Shown here: positions 48,594-57,795 of the stretch, piece after piece
Numbering within the stretch: position 1 is the stretch's first letter
How the letters are laid out: each line of letters starts with the position of its first letter
DNA from: Acaricomes phytoseiuli DSM 14247
GTDB taxonomy: Bacteria; Actinomycetota; Actinomycetes; Actinomycetales; Micrococcaceae
Assembly: GCF_000376245.1 (NCBI RefSeq)
Contig: NZ_AQXM01000064.1
Location: 1 to 64,000, forward strand
DNA length: 64,000 bases
Direction: 5' to 3'
The notes under the pieces: generated by a model
The model's input: the letters and a program-made list of their open reading frames with translations, nothing else
What the model was told of the DNA's origin: nothing
The model's database searches: none
Made by a program: the position numbers and the translations under genes

Positions 48594-50393
48594 TCAGGAG
48601 ATCAGCTGCGGAACACAGACCCGGTGGAACGTTTCCAGTACCTCCCGGGCATGCTGCACTTCCTCCTGGGCCCGCTGCGCATCCCAGCTCAGTGGGCCGG
48701 AGAGAGCCTGAGCAATTTCTTCCAGAAGTTCAATGCTCACCAAGCCCCGGAAGGCCAGCGAGGTACGCCGGATCAGCACATCGATCAGGTGGACAACCTG
48801 CTCCTGCTCCACCATGTACTCTAGCTCCCTCGTACTCAGCTCATGCGTTGCCTGCAGCAGCGAGTCTACGCCCTGGCCCAAATAGCCGATCACCTGCGCG
48901 GCCCGGCTGCCGTAGCGGTTGAGCAGACCACGGGCGCGGGCCTCGTCGATCTGCGCCGCCCGGGCTTGGCCCTCGAGCGCTGCAAGCCAGGCCGAGACGT
49001 CCTCTTCGGTCTCCGGGAAATCGGCTCCACCGCCGATGGTCAGTTCCGCGGTGGAGACTTTGCGCTTCTTGCCGAGTTTGGCGAGAGCCTCATCGGCCAG
49101 ATGCTCGCTGAGCGCCCTGAAGGTGGTCCACTTGCCGCCGATGAGGCTCAGCATAGAAACCGGCTCCCCTGCCCCGGGCAGCGTGCTCTGCTCAATGCGG
49201 TAGTCGCCCGAGACGAATCCCGGCTGGGCGTCATCGTGCCGCGGCAGCGGCCGGACTCCGGCGAAGCTGTAGACGATGTGCTCGCGGGTCACCGGAAGAT
49301 CCGGGAAGAGGTGCCCGATGAGGTCGAAGAAATAATCGATCTCCGCATCGGTGCAGATGCTTGATTCGGTGTTGCGGATATCGGCGTCGATATCCGTGGT
49401 CCCCACCAGAACCCTGTCTCCCATGGGGTAGATCAGAACGATCCGGCCGTCCGTATGCTCGAAGAAGAGCTCTCGCCCGCCGCAGGCAGCCAGCAGCTCC
49501 GGGTGGTCCAGGACGATATGGGAGCCTTTGGTCCCGCCCATGAAGGAAGACTGCTCGCCCAGTGCGCCGTTGGTCAGGTCGGTCCAGGCACCGCTCGCAT
49601 TGATGATGACCGGAGCCCGGAAGCTGAACTGCTTCCCCGTCAGCCGATCGGTGAGCTGCACACCGGCATCATCGATTCCGGTGACTTCCAGGTAGTTGCT
49701 GGCCCGGGCCTTACCGTTCTCGCTGCCGGCCTCCACACCGTCCCGCAGGACATCGAGGGTCAGCCGCTCCGGATTGTGTACCGAGGCATCGAAATACGTC
49801 GCGGCGTATTTCAGATTGGGGTTCAGCCAAGGCAGCTCTTGGAGCGCTCGTTCTTTGGCTGCGAACTGATGCCGGGGCACGGAACCGCCGTCCCGGGAGA
49901 AGGAGTCGTAGATGCTCAATCCCAGTTTGATCAGGAAGGCTCCGCGCTCTTTCAGCTTGCCCTGCTGTTTATGCGTCAGGAAGCGCAGCGGAGCGGAGAG
50001 TACCCCGGAAAAGGTGGAGAAAATCGGGATCGTGGTTTGCAGCGGCTTGACGTAGTGCGGGGCGAGCTTCAGCAGGCGATTGCGCTCCTGCACCGACTCC
50101 TTGACCAGCCGGAACTCCCCGTTCTCCAGATAGCGAATGCCTCCGTGGATCATATGCGAAGAGGCCCCCGATGCTCCCTGGCAGTAGTCCCCGCGCTCCA
50201 CGAGGGCCACATCGACGCCCTGCAGGGCCAGATCCCGGAACGTGCCGACGCCGTTGATGCCACCGCCGATAATGAGCACTTGGGCTTCGGGCCGGTTGCG
50301 CAGGGCCGTGACGCTGAAGCGCTCATCAGCGGACTGCGGCTCGTTGCGCTGTGCGATGGACTGCGGCTCAGCTGCCGTTTCCGAGTCAGACAT
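48594..50393 (-). CDS. glpD: Glycerol-3-phosphate dehydrogenase, FAD-dependent (aerobic)
   Basis: Membrane-associated enzyme that oxidises glycerol-3-phosphate to dihydroxyacetone phosphate and reduces quinone. The 599-residue protein has the FAD-binding LIIGGGINGVGTFRDLALQG (about 40-60) and SSHMIHGGIRYLE, with a C-terminal helical domain. AGGAGG seven to twelve bases before the ATG at 50393 sets the start; a frame 18 codons longer is open but lacks a site. Promoter-proximal gene of glpD-glpF-glpK. Confidence 0.97.
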   Translation of the reverse strand: MSDSETAAEPQSIAQRNEPQSADERFSVTALRNRPEAQVLIIGGGINGVGTFRDLALQGVDVALVERGDYCQGASGASSHMIHGGIRYLENGEFRLVKESVQERNRLLKLAPHYVKPLQTTIPIFSTFSGVLSAPLRFLTHKQQGKLKERGAFLIKLGLSIYDSFSRDGGSVPRHQFAAKERALQELPWLNPNLKYAATYFDASVHNPERLTLDVLRDGVEAGSENGKARASNYLEVTGIDDAGVQLTDRLTGKQFSFRAPVIINASGAWTDLTNGALGEQSSFMGGTKGSHIVLDHPELLAACGGRELFFEHTDGRIVLIYPMGDRVLVGTTDIDADIRNTESSICTDAEIDYFFDLIGHLFPDLPVTREHIVYSFAGVRPLPRHDDAQPGFVSGDYRIEQSTLPGAGEPVSMLSLIGGKWTTFRALSEHLADEALAKLGKKRKVSTAELTIGGGADFPETEEDVSAWLAALEGQARAAQIDEARARGLLNRYGSRAAQVIGYLGQGVDSLLQATHELSTRELEYMVEQEQVVHLIDVLIRRTSLAFRGLVSIELLEEIAQALSGPLSWDAQRAQEEVQHAREVLETFHRVCVPQLIS

Positions 50394-50482
50394 GGTGTTG
50401 CCTCCTGCGTCACATAGTGTTCCGGCGCTGTGCTGCTGCATCACCACCGGCTGCTACAAGGTATTCTTCGAAAGTAATGAAA

Positions 50483-50499
50483 ATTCAGTCAAGCTGAAT
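50483..50499. promoter_or_regulatory. Putative operator of the SorC-type regulator
   Basis: ATTCAG, five bases, CTGAAT forms a 6-5-6 inverted repeat between the divergent glpD and regulator genes. Its place suggests control of one or both promoters. The binding protein is not proven. Confidence 0.5.
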
Positions 50500-50531
50500 G
50501 CACGCACGTGCAGAAAGGTCTGGCCCCGGTC

Positions 50532-51494
50532 ATGGCCCGCACTTCTTCCTTCGATACCGCCGATAGCCTGCGGGTAGCGCAGATGTACTACTTGCAGGAC
50601 CAGACCATGGATGCGATCGCCCGGGAACTGCGCACCTCGCGCTCCACGATTTCCCGGCTCCTCTCCGCTGCGCGGGAGAGCGGGCTCGTGGAGGTTCAGA
50701 TCCGCCCGAGGCACGATCGCGCACCCGAGCTCGCCCGACTGCTTCGGGAGAGGTATTCCGTGGATGTGCACGTCGTCCCGGTGCCGGGCATCCTCAACGA
50801 GGGCGAAGTCCTCGAACGCGTGGCTATGCAAGCGGCCCGGACCATCAGCCCGCTCATCGATTCTGATGCGGTGATCGGACTGGCCTGGGGCTCCACGCTG
50901 AGCGCGCTCAGCCGCCATCTGCAGCCCAAGGCCACCCACGACTGCACATTCGTCCAGCTCAACGGAGCTGGTAACACACGAACCAGCGGCATCGCTTACG
51001 CTTCAGAGATCCTCGGCCGCTTCGGCCACGCTTTCGGAGCCCGAGTGGTGCAATTCCCCGTACCGACTTTCTTCGACCAGGCCAGTACTAAACGTGCGAT
51101 GTGGCAGGAACGCAGTGTGCAGCGGATCCTGGACTGGCAGCAGCGGATGAGCATGGTCATCTTCAGCGTCGGCTCGGTGGAAGCCGAGTTGCCCAGCCGG
51201 GTCTATGCCGGGGGCTATCTGGATGCTGCGGACCGGGCCAGCCTCGAAGCGGACGACGCTGTCGGCGATATCGCAACGGTCTTCTTCCGGGCCGATGGCA
51301 GCGCGGAGGGCATAGCTCTCAATGAGCGCTCCTCAGGGCCCTCGCTGGAGCTGTTGCGTTCCATCCGACGCAGGGTCTGCGTCGTCTCCGGTCAGGCGAA
51401 GGCCGCCAGCCTGCAAGGGGCTCTCGCCGCTGGCCTGGTCACCGAACTGATCCTCGATGAGGCCTCGGCCCGGCGCCTAGCCGATGCCGGCTAA
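50532..51494 (+). CDS. SorC/DeoR-like sugar-binding transcriptional regulator
   Basis: A 320-residue regulator with an N-terminal helix-turn-helix (YYLQDQTMDAIARELRTSRS, then TISRLLSAARESGLVEV) and a C-terminal phosphosugar-binding domain of SorC type (VIGLAWGSTLSALSRHL, CTFVQLNGAGN, VYAGGYLDAADRASLEADDA and VGDIATVFF). This family senses phosphorylated sugars or polyols. Its position, divergent from glpDFK, makes it the likely controller of glycerol use (inference). A GTG eight codons upstream (50508) is an alternative start. Confidence 0.9.
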   Translation: MARTSSFDTADSLRVAQMYYLQDQTMDAIARELRTSRSTISRLLSAARESGLVEVQIRPRHDRAPELARLLRERYSVDVHVVPVPGILNEGEVLERVAMQAARTISPLIDSDAVIGLAWGSTLSALSRHLQPKATHDCTFVQLNGAGNTRTSGIAYASEILGRFGHAFGARVVQFPVPTFFDQASTKRAMWQERSVQRILDWQQRMSMVIFSVGSVEAELPSRVYAGGYLDAADRASLEADDAVGDIATVFFRADGSAEGIALNERSSGPSLELLRSIRRRVCVVSGQAKAASLQGALAAGLVTELILDEASARRLADAG

Positions 51495-51536
51495 TTGTGA
51501 TCCGGAACCGCGCCGGCAGCCGATAGAGTCGTGAGT

Positions 51537-52370
51537 ATGACGCATCCGGTCACAGCCCCCTTGCAAAGCTCCGCCATCCCCTTGCAGGGCTATGGGCTCT
51601 ACAAAGTACCCCCGGAAGACGCCGAGGAGCTGACCTTGGAAGCCATCCGGGCGGGTTACCGACTCATCGATACCGCCGCGTTCTATCAGAACGAGGGCGC
51701 GGTGGGGCGAGCCGTGCGCCGGGCCATCGCCGAAGGCCGGGTGCAGCGCGAGGATCTCTTCATCACCTCGAAGCTCTGGAATGACTCACACGGATACCGC
51801 CAGGCCCAGCGGGCGTTCCAGGACAGTCTGGACCGCCTGGGGCTGGACTATCTGGATCTCTACCTCATCCATTGGCCCTGCCCCGCGCAGGACAAGTACC
51901 TGGAGACCTGGCGGGGGCTCGAAGAGCTCGCCACGGCAGGGGCGGTGCGGCGGATCGGCACGAGCAACTTCCTGCCCGAGCACCTGGAACGGCTGCTAGC
52001 CGATGCCGATATCGTTCCGGCGCTGAACCAGATCGAATTGCATCCGTGGCTGCAGCAGACCGAGGCCCGGAAGTACCATGCCCGGCACGGTATCGCCACG
52101 CAGGCCTGGAGCCCGCTCGCCCGAGGCCGGGTGCTCGATGACCCCGTGATCGTTCAGCACGCAGCCGAGCAGCGGATCAGCCCGGCGCAGCTGGTGCTGT
52201 GCTGGTTGCGCGATGATGGCATCAGCGCGATCCCCAAGGCCTCCAGCCCGCCGCGGATTCTCGAGAACCTCCAACTGCCGGGCACGGCATTACCCACGGA
52301 GGCGAAAACGGCTATCGCAGGCCTGGACCGGGGGCAGCGCGTCGGCTCCGACCCGAGGCAGATCTCATGA
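51537..52370 (+). CDS. Aldo/keto reductase
   Basis: NADPH-dependent carbonyl reductase of the AKR superfamily, related to 2,5-diketo-D-gluconate reductases. The 277-residue sequence has GYGLYKVPPEDAEELTLEAI, the catalytic Asp/Tyr in YRLIDTAAFYQNEGAVG, Lys in LFITSKLWN, His in DLYLIHWP, and the cofactor-binding IPKASSPPRILENL. A GTG six bases upstream is an alternative start. It overlaps the next gene by four bases. Confidence 0.95.
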   Translation: MTHPVTAPLQSSAIPLQGYGLYKVPPEDAEELTLEAIRAGYRLIDTAAFYQNEGAVGRAVRRAIAEGRVQREDLFITSKLWNDSHGYRQAQRAFQDSLDRLGLDYLDLYLIHWPCPAQDKYLETWRGLEELATAGAVRRIGTSNFLPEHLERLLADADIVPALNQIELHPWLQQTEARKYHARHGIATQAWSPLARGRVLDDPVIVQHAAEQRISPAQLVLCWLRDDGISAIPKASSPPRILENLQLPGTALPTEAKTAIAGLDRGQRVGSDPRQIS

Positions 52371-53338
52371 GCGCGGCCGTGACCCCTTCGCACTATGCAC
52401 CGCGTCTTAACGGCAGGGTGCAGGCGATGAGCCTGGAACCGGGCAGCGATAGCCGCCTGAAGACAAACAACCTGAAGACAACAGTGCGCTACTGGGACTA
52501 CGCCCCGGTTCGTCAGGCCGCAGACGCTAAGACCATTCTGGCCGTGCACGGTTTCCGGGGCGACCACCACGGCCTGGAACGGATCGTGGAGCAGCTTCCG
52601 GGCCATCGGATCATCATGCCGGACCTGCCGGGGTTCGGCAGCAGCCCTCGCCTCCCTGATCGGCGCCATGACATTTCCGGGTACACCAGGGTTCTTTCGG
52701 AGTTCATGGAAGCCCTCGACCTAGGCCCGGATACCATTCTGCTGGGGCACTCCTTTGGCTCCATCGTGACGAGTCATTTCGTGGCCGAGCAGCCGGGCCG
52801 GGTAAGCCGGTTGATCCTGATCAACCCGATCGCCTCCCCCGCGTTGGAAGGCCCACAGGGCGCACTGTCCAAAATCGCGGAATCCTATTACTGGGCCGCG
52901 GCCCGGCTCCCGGAGCGGGCCGGACGAGCGCTGCTGCAGAGTCCGCTGATCGTCCGCGCGATGAGCGTCGGCATGGCCGTCACTCGGAACAAGCCACTGC
53001 GCCGCTTCATCCACGAGCAGCACGATGCATACTTCAGCAGCTTCGCGGACCGGGACATGCTCCTGGAAGCCTTCACCGCGTCCATCACCAGTCATGTGGG
53101 CCAGGTCGCGCAGCAGCTGGCGCTGCCGACGCTGTTGATCGCCGGCGGCGCAGATCAGATCGCGCCGCCGGCAGCACAGCGCCGCTTGCTGCGCCGTCTT
53201 CCGGAAGGGCGCCTGCATGTCATCGACGGGGTCGGGCACCTGATCCACTATGAGACACCGGGCCCCGCAGCCGTAGCCATCGAGGAATTCCTGCGCCCGG
53301 GCCCCGAACGGAAAGCACAAGGGGAAGAACCGGTATGA
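52367..53338 (+). CDS. Alpha/beta hydrolase
   Basis: A 323-residue alpha/beta-fold hydrolase with the oxyanion stretch ILAVHGFRGDHHGLERIVEQ, nucleophile Ser in LLGHSFGSIVTSHF, the acid Asp in LIAGGADQIAPPAAQRR and His in VIDGVGHLIHYETP. The substrate is unknown. It overlaps both neighbours by four bases (ATGA), so reductase, hydrolase and glycosyltransferase are one translationally coupled unit. Confidence 0.92.
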   Translation: MSAAVTPSHYAPRLNGRVQAMSLEPGSDSRLKTNNLKTTVRYWDYAPVRQAADAKTILAVHGFRGDHHGLERIVEQLPGHRIIMPDLPGFGSSPRLPDRRHDISGYTRVLSEFMEALDLGPDTILLGHSFGSIVTSHFVAEQPGRVSRLILINPIASPALEGPQGALSKIAESYYWAAARLPERAGRALLQSPLIVRAMSVGMAVTRNKPLRRFIHEQHDAYFSSFADRDMLLEAFTASITSHVGQVAQQLALPTLLIAGGADQIAPPAAQRRLLRRLPEGRLHVIDGVGHLIHYETPGPAAVAIEEFLRPGPERKAQGEEPV

Positions 53339-54411
53339 AGATCATCGTCGATGCCCGATTCACCCGCACCGACTATCACGATGGCATCAGCCGTTACGGT
53401 GCCAGCCTGGCCGGGGCACTCGCCGAACTGGCCGACGTGACCCTGCTGATCAGCGATGAGCGGCAACTGGCCCTGCTGCCCGATCTGCCGTGGGTCAAGA
53501 TCAACAGCCCGCTGTCCCCCAGCGAGCTCTTCGTCGCCCGGAAGATCAATCGGCTGAATCCCGATGTCGTGTTCTGCCCGCTGCAGACTATGGGCTCAGC
53601 GGGCCGCAGATACGGCCTGATCCTGACCCTGCACGATCTGATCTACTACCAGCATCCGGGGCCCCCCGGATTCCTGCCGTGGCCGGTTCGGGCGCTCTGG
53701 CGGCTCTACCACCTGGCGTACTGGCCGCAGCGGTTGCTCCTGAACCGCGCCGATATCGTCGCGACGATATCTCAGACCACCCGGGCCCTTATGCAGAAGC
53801 ACCTGCTCACCCGGCGCCCGATCCGGATCGTCGGCAATGCCCCGCAGGCCGGAGCAGCTCCGCGGGCCTCTGCCGCTACGACGAAAAGCCTGGTGTACAT
53901 GGGCTCATTCATGCCGTATAAGAACGTCGAAAGCCTGATCCGCGGCATGGCCCATCTGCCCGGCTACACTTTGCATCTGCTCTCCCGGATCAATCCGGCC
54001 CGGCGGGCAGCGCTGGAGCAGATCATCCCGGAGACCGCGGACATCGTCTTCCATGAGGGCGTCAGCGACGCCGAATACGAGCAGCTGCTCCGCGAGGCGA
54101 CAGCCCTGGTGACACTCTCCCGCGCTGAGGGCTACGGTTTGCCCCTCGTCGAGGCCATGACGCTGGGCACCCCGGTCATCGTGGCGGACACCCCGATCTT
54201 CCGGGAGGTGGGCGGTGCCGCCGCCGGCTATGTGGACGCCGAGGACTCCGAGGCGTTCGCCGCCGCCGTCCGCGAACTGGAGGACCCCGCGGTCTGGCAG
54301 GAGCGGGCCGAAGCCTCGCTGCAGCAGGCGGCCGGTTACTCCTGGGAGAAGTCAGCACAAGAGCTGCTTGCCGCTGCGGAGGAAGTCCGCGCGCTTCGCA
54401 ACAAAAACTAG
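53335..54411 (+). CDS. Glycosyltransferase, GT4-like (group 1)
   Basis: A GT-B-fold retaining glycosyltransferase of 358 residues. The N-terminal domain begins MKIIVDARFTRTDYHDGISR. The C-terminal donor-binding domain carries SLVYMGSFMPYKNVESLI, the VFHEGVSDAEYEQLLREA stretch and the E-x7-E motif SRAEGYGLPLVEAM with GTPVIVAD. The sugar donor and acceptor are unknown. It lacks membrane segments. It is the last gene of the AKR-hydrolase-GT operon and faces priA. Confidence 0.93.
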   Translation: MKIIVDARFTRTDYHDGISRYGASLAGALAELADVTLLISDERQLALLPDLPWVKINSPLSPSELFVARKINRLNPDVVFCPLQTMGSAGRRYGLILTLHDLIYYQHPGPPGFLPWPVRALWRLYHLAYWPQRLLLNRADIVATISQTTRALMQKHLLTRRPIRIVGNAPQAGAAPRASAATTKSLVYMGSFMPYKNVESLIRGMAHLPGYTLHLLSRINPARRAALEQIIPETADIVFHEGVSDAEYEQLLREATALVTLSRAEGYGLPLVEAMTLGTPVIVADTPIFREVGGAAAGYVDAEDSEAFAAAVRELEDPAVWQERAEASLQQAAGYSWEKSAQELLAAAEEVRALRNKN

Positions 54412-54437
54412 CTCGAACAGGCTAGAACCGGAGCAGC

Positions 54438-56537
54438 CTAGAGCACGTCCACGCCGTCGCAACGCAGCTGCACCGGCTCACCGAGTCTGGCAGCGGCGCT
54501 GCTGGCCCGGGCCGCACGTGCACCAACAAGGACAGCAGCGGCCTGTTGATACGGGATGAACAGCAAAGTCCGGTAAAGCCCCCCGCGCTCATCGACGAGT
54601 GCCGGGCCGATCACCCGCACTTCATCGGGAAGGCTCAGTCGCTCGGTGAAGCCCCTGACCGAAGCGAGCGGGCCGGTCAGCGCGAGCACTCGTGCGGCCG
54701 GGGGCAAACCGAGTTCGATTCGCTGCGCCAGCTCGCGTTCCGCGAAGCCCGCCGGATCCCAGCGCACGAGTGCGGCTGAGGCAGCGACATCAGCAGCCAC
54801 GCACACCACGATTCCACCAGCACCCCGCGGCCTCACCAGAGCGGCGGCGGCCAGCCAGCGCCGGAGTGTCTCCTCACCCGTCCGCAGGTTCTCCCGGCTC
54901 AGTAACCGATCCCCGTCCAGCAGAAGTGCTGCGGCATAGCCCTCGGCGGCGACCGGCTCAGCCCCGACGGTCGCCACGACCAGAGCGGGCCGGTCCGGCA
55001 CGCTGTCCTTAACGTGATCGCCGGAGGAGGTGATCACGCTGGTCTTGGGAAAAGCACGGCCCAGTTCTTCTGCGGTCCGGCCCGCTCCGGCTGCTCCGCG
55101 TCGCAACTGCGCAGAGCCGCAGGATGCGCAGCGGAAGGCGTATTCGGGCGTACCGCACCAGCGACAGCTGAGCGGCTCGGCGGGGCTGAGCTGCCCCAAG
55201 GGGCCGGCGCACTCCCGGCAGCGCGTCGGCTCACGGCACTGCTGGCAGAACAGTGCGGGAAAGTATCCCGCGCGCGCGACCTGCACGAGCACCGGGCCGC
55301 TCGCGAGTGCCTGTTGCGCCGTGAGCCAGGCACGATGCGGCAATCGCGCGGAAGCCGCTGCGGGGTCTGCGCCGAGCTCGTAACTATCCGAAGTGCTCAG
55401 CACCCGCGGGGTCAGCATGCGCAGCTCGCTGCGCGAAAGCTCGATGGGCTGCACCCACTGCCGCTCGACGAGGCGCTGCACTTCGGTGGTGCGCGCATAC
55501 CCTGCGAACAGCAGAGCCGCTGATTGCTGCTGCGCCCGGATCAGCAGAACTTCCCGGGCGTGCTGGTAGGGAGCGCGCCGCTCCAAGAGCACATCATCGC
55601 CGTCATCCCAGCAGCACAGCAGCCCAAGATCCTGAACCGGAGCGAAGGCCGCTGAGCGATTGCCCAGGGCGATCCGGCGCTCCCCGGTCACCAGACGCAG
55701 GAATGCTCGGTATCTGGCGCTCGGGCCGTCTTCAGCGGTCAGCCTGACGAAGCTCTCCGGGCCGAGTGCTTCCACGACTGAAGCGCAGAGCAGCTCCAGA
55801 TCGCGTTGATCCGGAACCACCGCGATCACCCCCCTGCCGCTCAGATAGCAGGCGGCAATGGCTTCGGCCAGCTGCCGGTGCCAGGCCTCCGGCCCGTACC
55901 CGCGGGCACTCAGCAATGCAGCCCGGGGTGACTCCCCGGCAGCTAAACGATCAAGAAAAGCCGCAGCCCGGGGGTACCCGGCGAAGGCCGTACCGAGCGG
56001 TGATCCGGCCTCAGTGGCTGTTTCGGGCGATTTCTCCGGAGCCGGTTCCTGAGTCTCGGCGGCAGGTACCGCGAGGTCTTTCTCCACCCTGGCCACCCGC
56101 GGCGGCACCGCCACCCTGAGCACATCGGATACCGTGCCCGCGTAGCGCTCGGCCACGGCACGGGCGCAATCCAGGATTTCCGGGGCGAGCACCGGCAGCT
56201 CCCCGAGGACGCGGCTGATCGGTTTGAGTCGCCGCCCACTGGCGGAAGCCTCGCCGCGGCTCACCAGGTAACCGCTGAGTTCCTGACCTCCGAAACGGAC
56301 TTTCACCCGGACGCCCGGCTGCGCCTGAGCATCCAGCTCCGCCGGGATCCGGTAGTCGAACAGGCGGTCCAGATGCGGGAGCGAAGAGTCCACGATGACC
56401 TGCGCCACGGGACCTTCATCGGCCTCTTGTACGTCCTGCATGTTCTTGGCCTGCGGAAGGCTCTCGGGCAGGTCGAGCCCGGGCAGCATCGCGCTCTGCT
56501 CTGCACCCGCTTGTGCTGCGGGCTCTGCGGCCTTCAT
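54438..56537 (-). CDS. priA: PriA-like primosomal protein N', probably without helicase activity
   Basis: A 699-residue actinobacterial PriA. The N-terminal 3'-end-binding domain is present (QVIVDSSLPHLDRLFDYRIP, RVKVRFGGQELSGYLVSR). A zinc-binding region has CQQCREPTRCRECAG, CRWCG and CASCG. The Walker A and DEAH helicase motifs of other PriA proteins are not visible, as in other actinobacterial copies that are thought to act without ATPase activity. It is the last gene of the mihF-gmk-rpoZ-coaBC-metK-priA order. Confidence 0.88.
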   Translation of the reverse strand: MKAAEPAAQAGAEQSAMLPGLDLPESLPQAKNMQDVQEADEGPVAQVIVDSSLPHLDRLFDYRIPAELDAQAQPGVRVKVRFGGQELSGYLVSRGEASASGRRLKPISRVLGELPVLAPEILDCARAVAERYAGTVSDVLRVAVPPRVARVEKDLAVPAAETQEPAPEKSPETATEAGSPLGTAFAGYPRAAAFLDRLAAGESPRAALLSARGYGPEAWHRQLAEAIAACYLSGRGVIAVVPDQRDLELLCASVVEALGPESFVRLTAEDGPSARYRAFLRLVTGERRIALGNRSAAFAPVQDLGLLCCWDDGDDVLLERRAPYQHAREVLLIRAQQQSAALLFAGYARTTEVQRLVERQWVQPIELSRSELRMLTPRVLSTSDSYELGADPAAASARLPHRAWLTAQQALASGPVLVQVARAGYFPALFCQQCREPTRCRECAGPLGQLSPAEPLSCRWCGTPEYAFRCASCGSAQLRRGAAGAGRTAEELGRAFPKTSVITSSGDHVKDSVPDRPALVVATVGAEPVAAEGYAAALLLDGDRLLSRENLRTGEETLRRWLAAAALVRPRGAGGIVVCVAADVAASAALVRWDPAGFAERELAQRIELGLPPAARVLALTGPLASVRGFTERLSLPDEVRVIGPALVDERGGLYRTLLFIPYQQAAAVLVGARAARASSAAARLGEPVQLRCDGVDVL

Positions 56538-56580
56538 CTCAGCAGTTAATCACGAGGCACTGACAGGCCGCGAAACGGCT

Positions 56581-57786
56581 TCAGCCGCCGAGGTGCCGGC
56601 GCAGAGCATCCGCTCGGTCCGTGCGCTCCCAGGTGAAATCCGGTTCTTCGCGCCCAAAATGGCCATGCGCCGCCGTTCGGGCGTAGATCGGCCGCTTGAG
56701 GTCCAGATCATTAATGATCGCCTGCGGGCGGAGATCGAAGACTTCCTCGATGACCTCGGCGATCTTCACCGGATCGACTTTCTCCGTTCCGAAGGTCTCC
56801 ACATAGGTGCCGACCGGACGCGCCTGCCCGATCGCGTAGGCGACTTGGATCTCCGCGCGATCCGCCAGCCCGGCGGCGACCACGTTCTTCGCCACCCAGC
56901 GCATGGCGTACGCCGCGGAGCGATCCACCTTCGAAGGATCTTTGCCGGAGAAGGCACCGCCGCCGTGCCGGGCCATCCCGCCGTAGGTGTCGACGATGAT
57001 CTTGCGGCCGGTCAGCCCGGCATCGCCCACCGGGCCGCCCACGATGAAGGCTCCTGCCGGGTTCAACACATTCCTGGTCCGAGAGAGGTCCAGGCCCGAA
57101 GAAGCCAGAACCGGTGTGATGACGTGTTCGGCGATGCCTTCCCGCAGCTCCCCGAGATCGGTGCCCTCTGCGTGCTGGCTGGAGAGCACGACGGTTTCCA
57201 CGCTCACCGGGCGGTCGCCGTCGTATCCGATGGTCACCTGGGTCTTGCCGTCGGGGCGCAGATAAGGCAGCGTCCCATTGCGACGCACCTCAGACAACCG
57301 CTCGGAGAGCCGATGCGCGAGGAAGATCGGGGTGGGCATATAGGTGGCGGTCTCGTTGGAGGCATAGCCGAACATCAGCCCCTGGTCACCGGCGCCCTGC
57401 CGGTCGTAATCATCTTTCGCGGTGCCTTCCCGGACTTCGAGCGAGTTGAAGACGCCGTCGAAGATCTCCGGCGACTGCTGGCCGATAGAGATCGAGACAC
57501 CGCAGCGGGCGCCGTCGAAGCCGTTGGCGGAAGAGTCGTAGCCGATGCCCAGAATGGTCTCCCGGACGATCTGCGGGATCTCCACATAGGCTTTGGTGGT
57601 GACTTCTCCCGCGACCTGGACCAGACCGGTCGTGGCCAGGGTCTCGACCGCTACCCGGGAATCAGGATCCGCGGCGATCAGCGCATCGAGGATCGCATCA
57701 CTGATCTGATCGCAGATTTTATCCGGATGACCTTCGGTTACGGATTCGGAGGTGAACAGGCGCAGGGGCTCAGTGGAGGAGGTCAC
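56581..57786 (-). CDS. metK: S-adenosylmethionine synthetase
   Basis: Makes SAM from methionine and ATP. The 401-residue enzyme shows [20 protein letters not shown] at the N-terminus, [12 protein letters not shown], and [19 protein letters not shown], all invariant stretches for ATP, K+ and Mg2+ binding. It uses a GTG start. A methyl-donor gene between coaBC and priA is the standard actinobacterial arrangement. Confidence 0.98.
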   Translation of the reverse strand: MTSSTEPLRLFTSESVTEGHPDKICDQISDAILDALIAADPDSRVAVETLATTGLVQVAGEVTTKAYVEIPQIVRETILGIGYDSSANGFDGARCGVSISIGQQSPEIFDGVFNSLEVREGTAKDDYDRQGAGDQGLMFGYASNETATYMPTPIFLAHRLSERLSEVRRNGTLPYLRPDGKTQVTIGYDGDRPVSVETVVLSSQHAEGTDLGELREGIAEHVITPVLASSGLDLSRTRNVLNPAGAFIVGGPVGDAGLTGRKIIVDTYGGMARHGGGAFSGKDPSKVDRSAAYAMRWVAKNVVAAGLADRAEIQVAYAIGQARPVGTYVETFGTEKVDPVKIAEVIEEVFDLRPQAIINDLDLKRPIYARTAAHGHFGREEPDFTWERTDRADALRRHLGG

Positions 57787-57795
57787 GCCCCAACT

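Noticed and set aside
51495-51537. Leaderless promoter for the aldo/keto reductase (TAGAGT at 51524-51529)
   Set aside because: The nearest -35-like box, TTGTGA at 51495, is 23 bases away, too far for a confident promoter; the gene may be transcribed from the regulator upstream.
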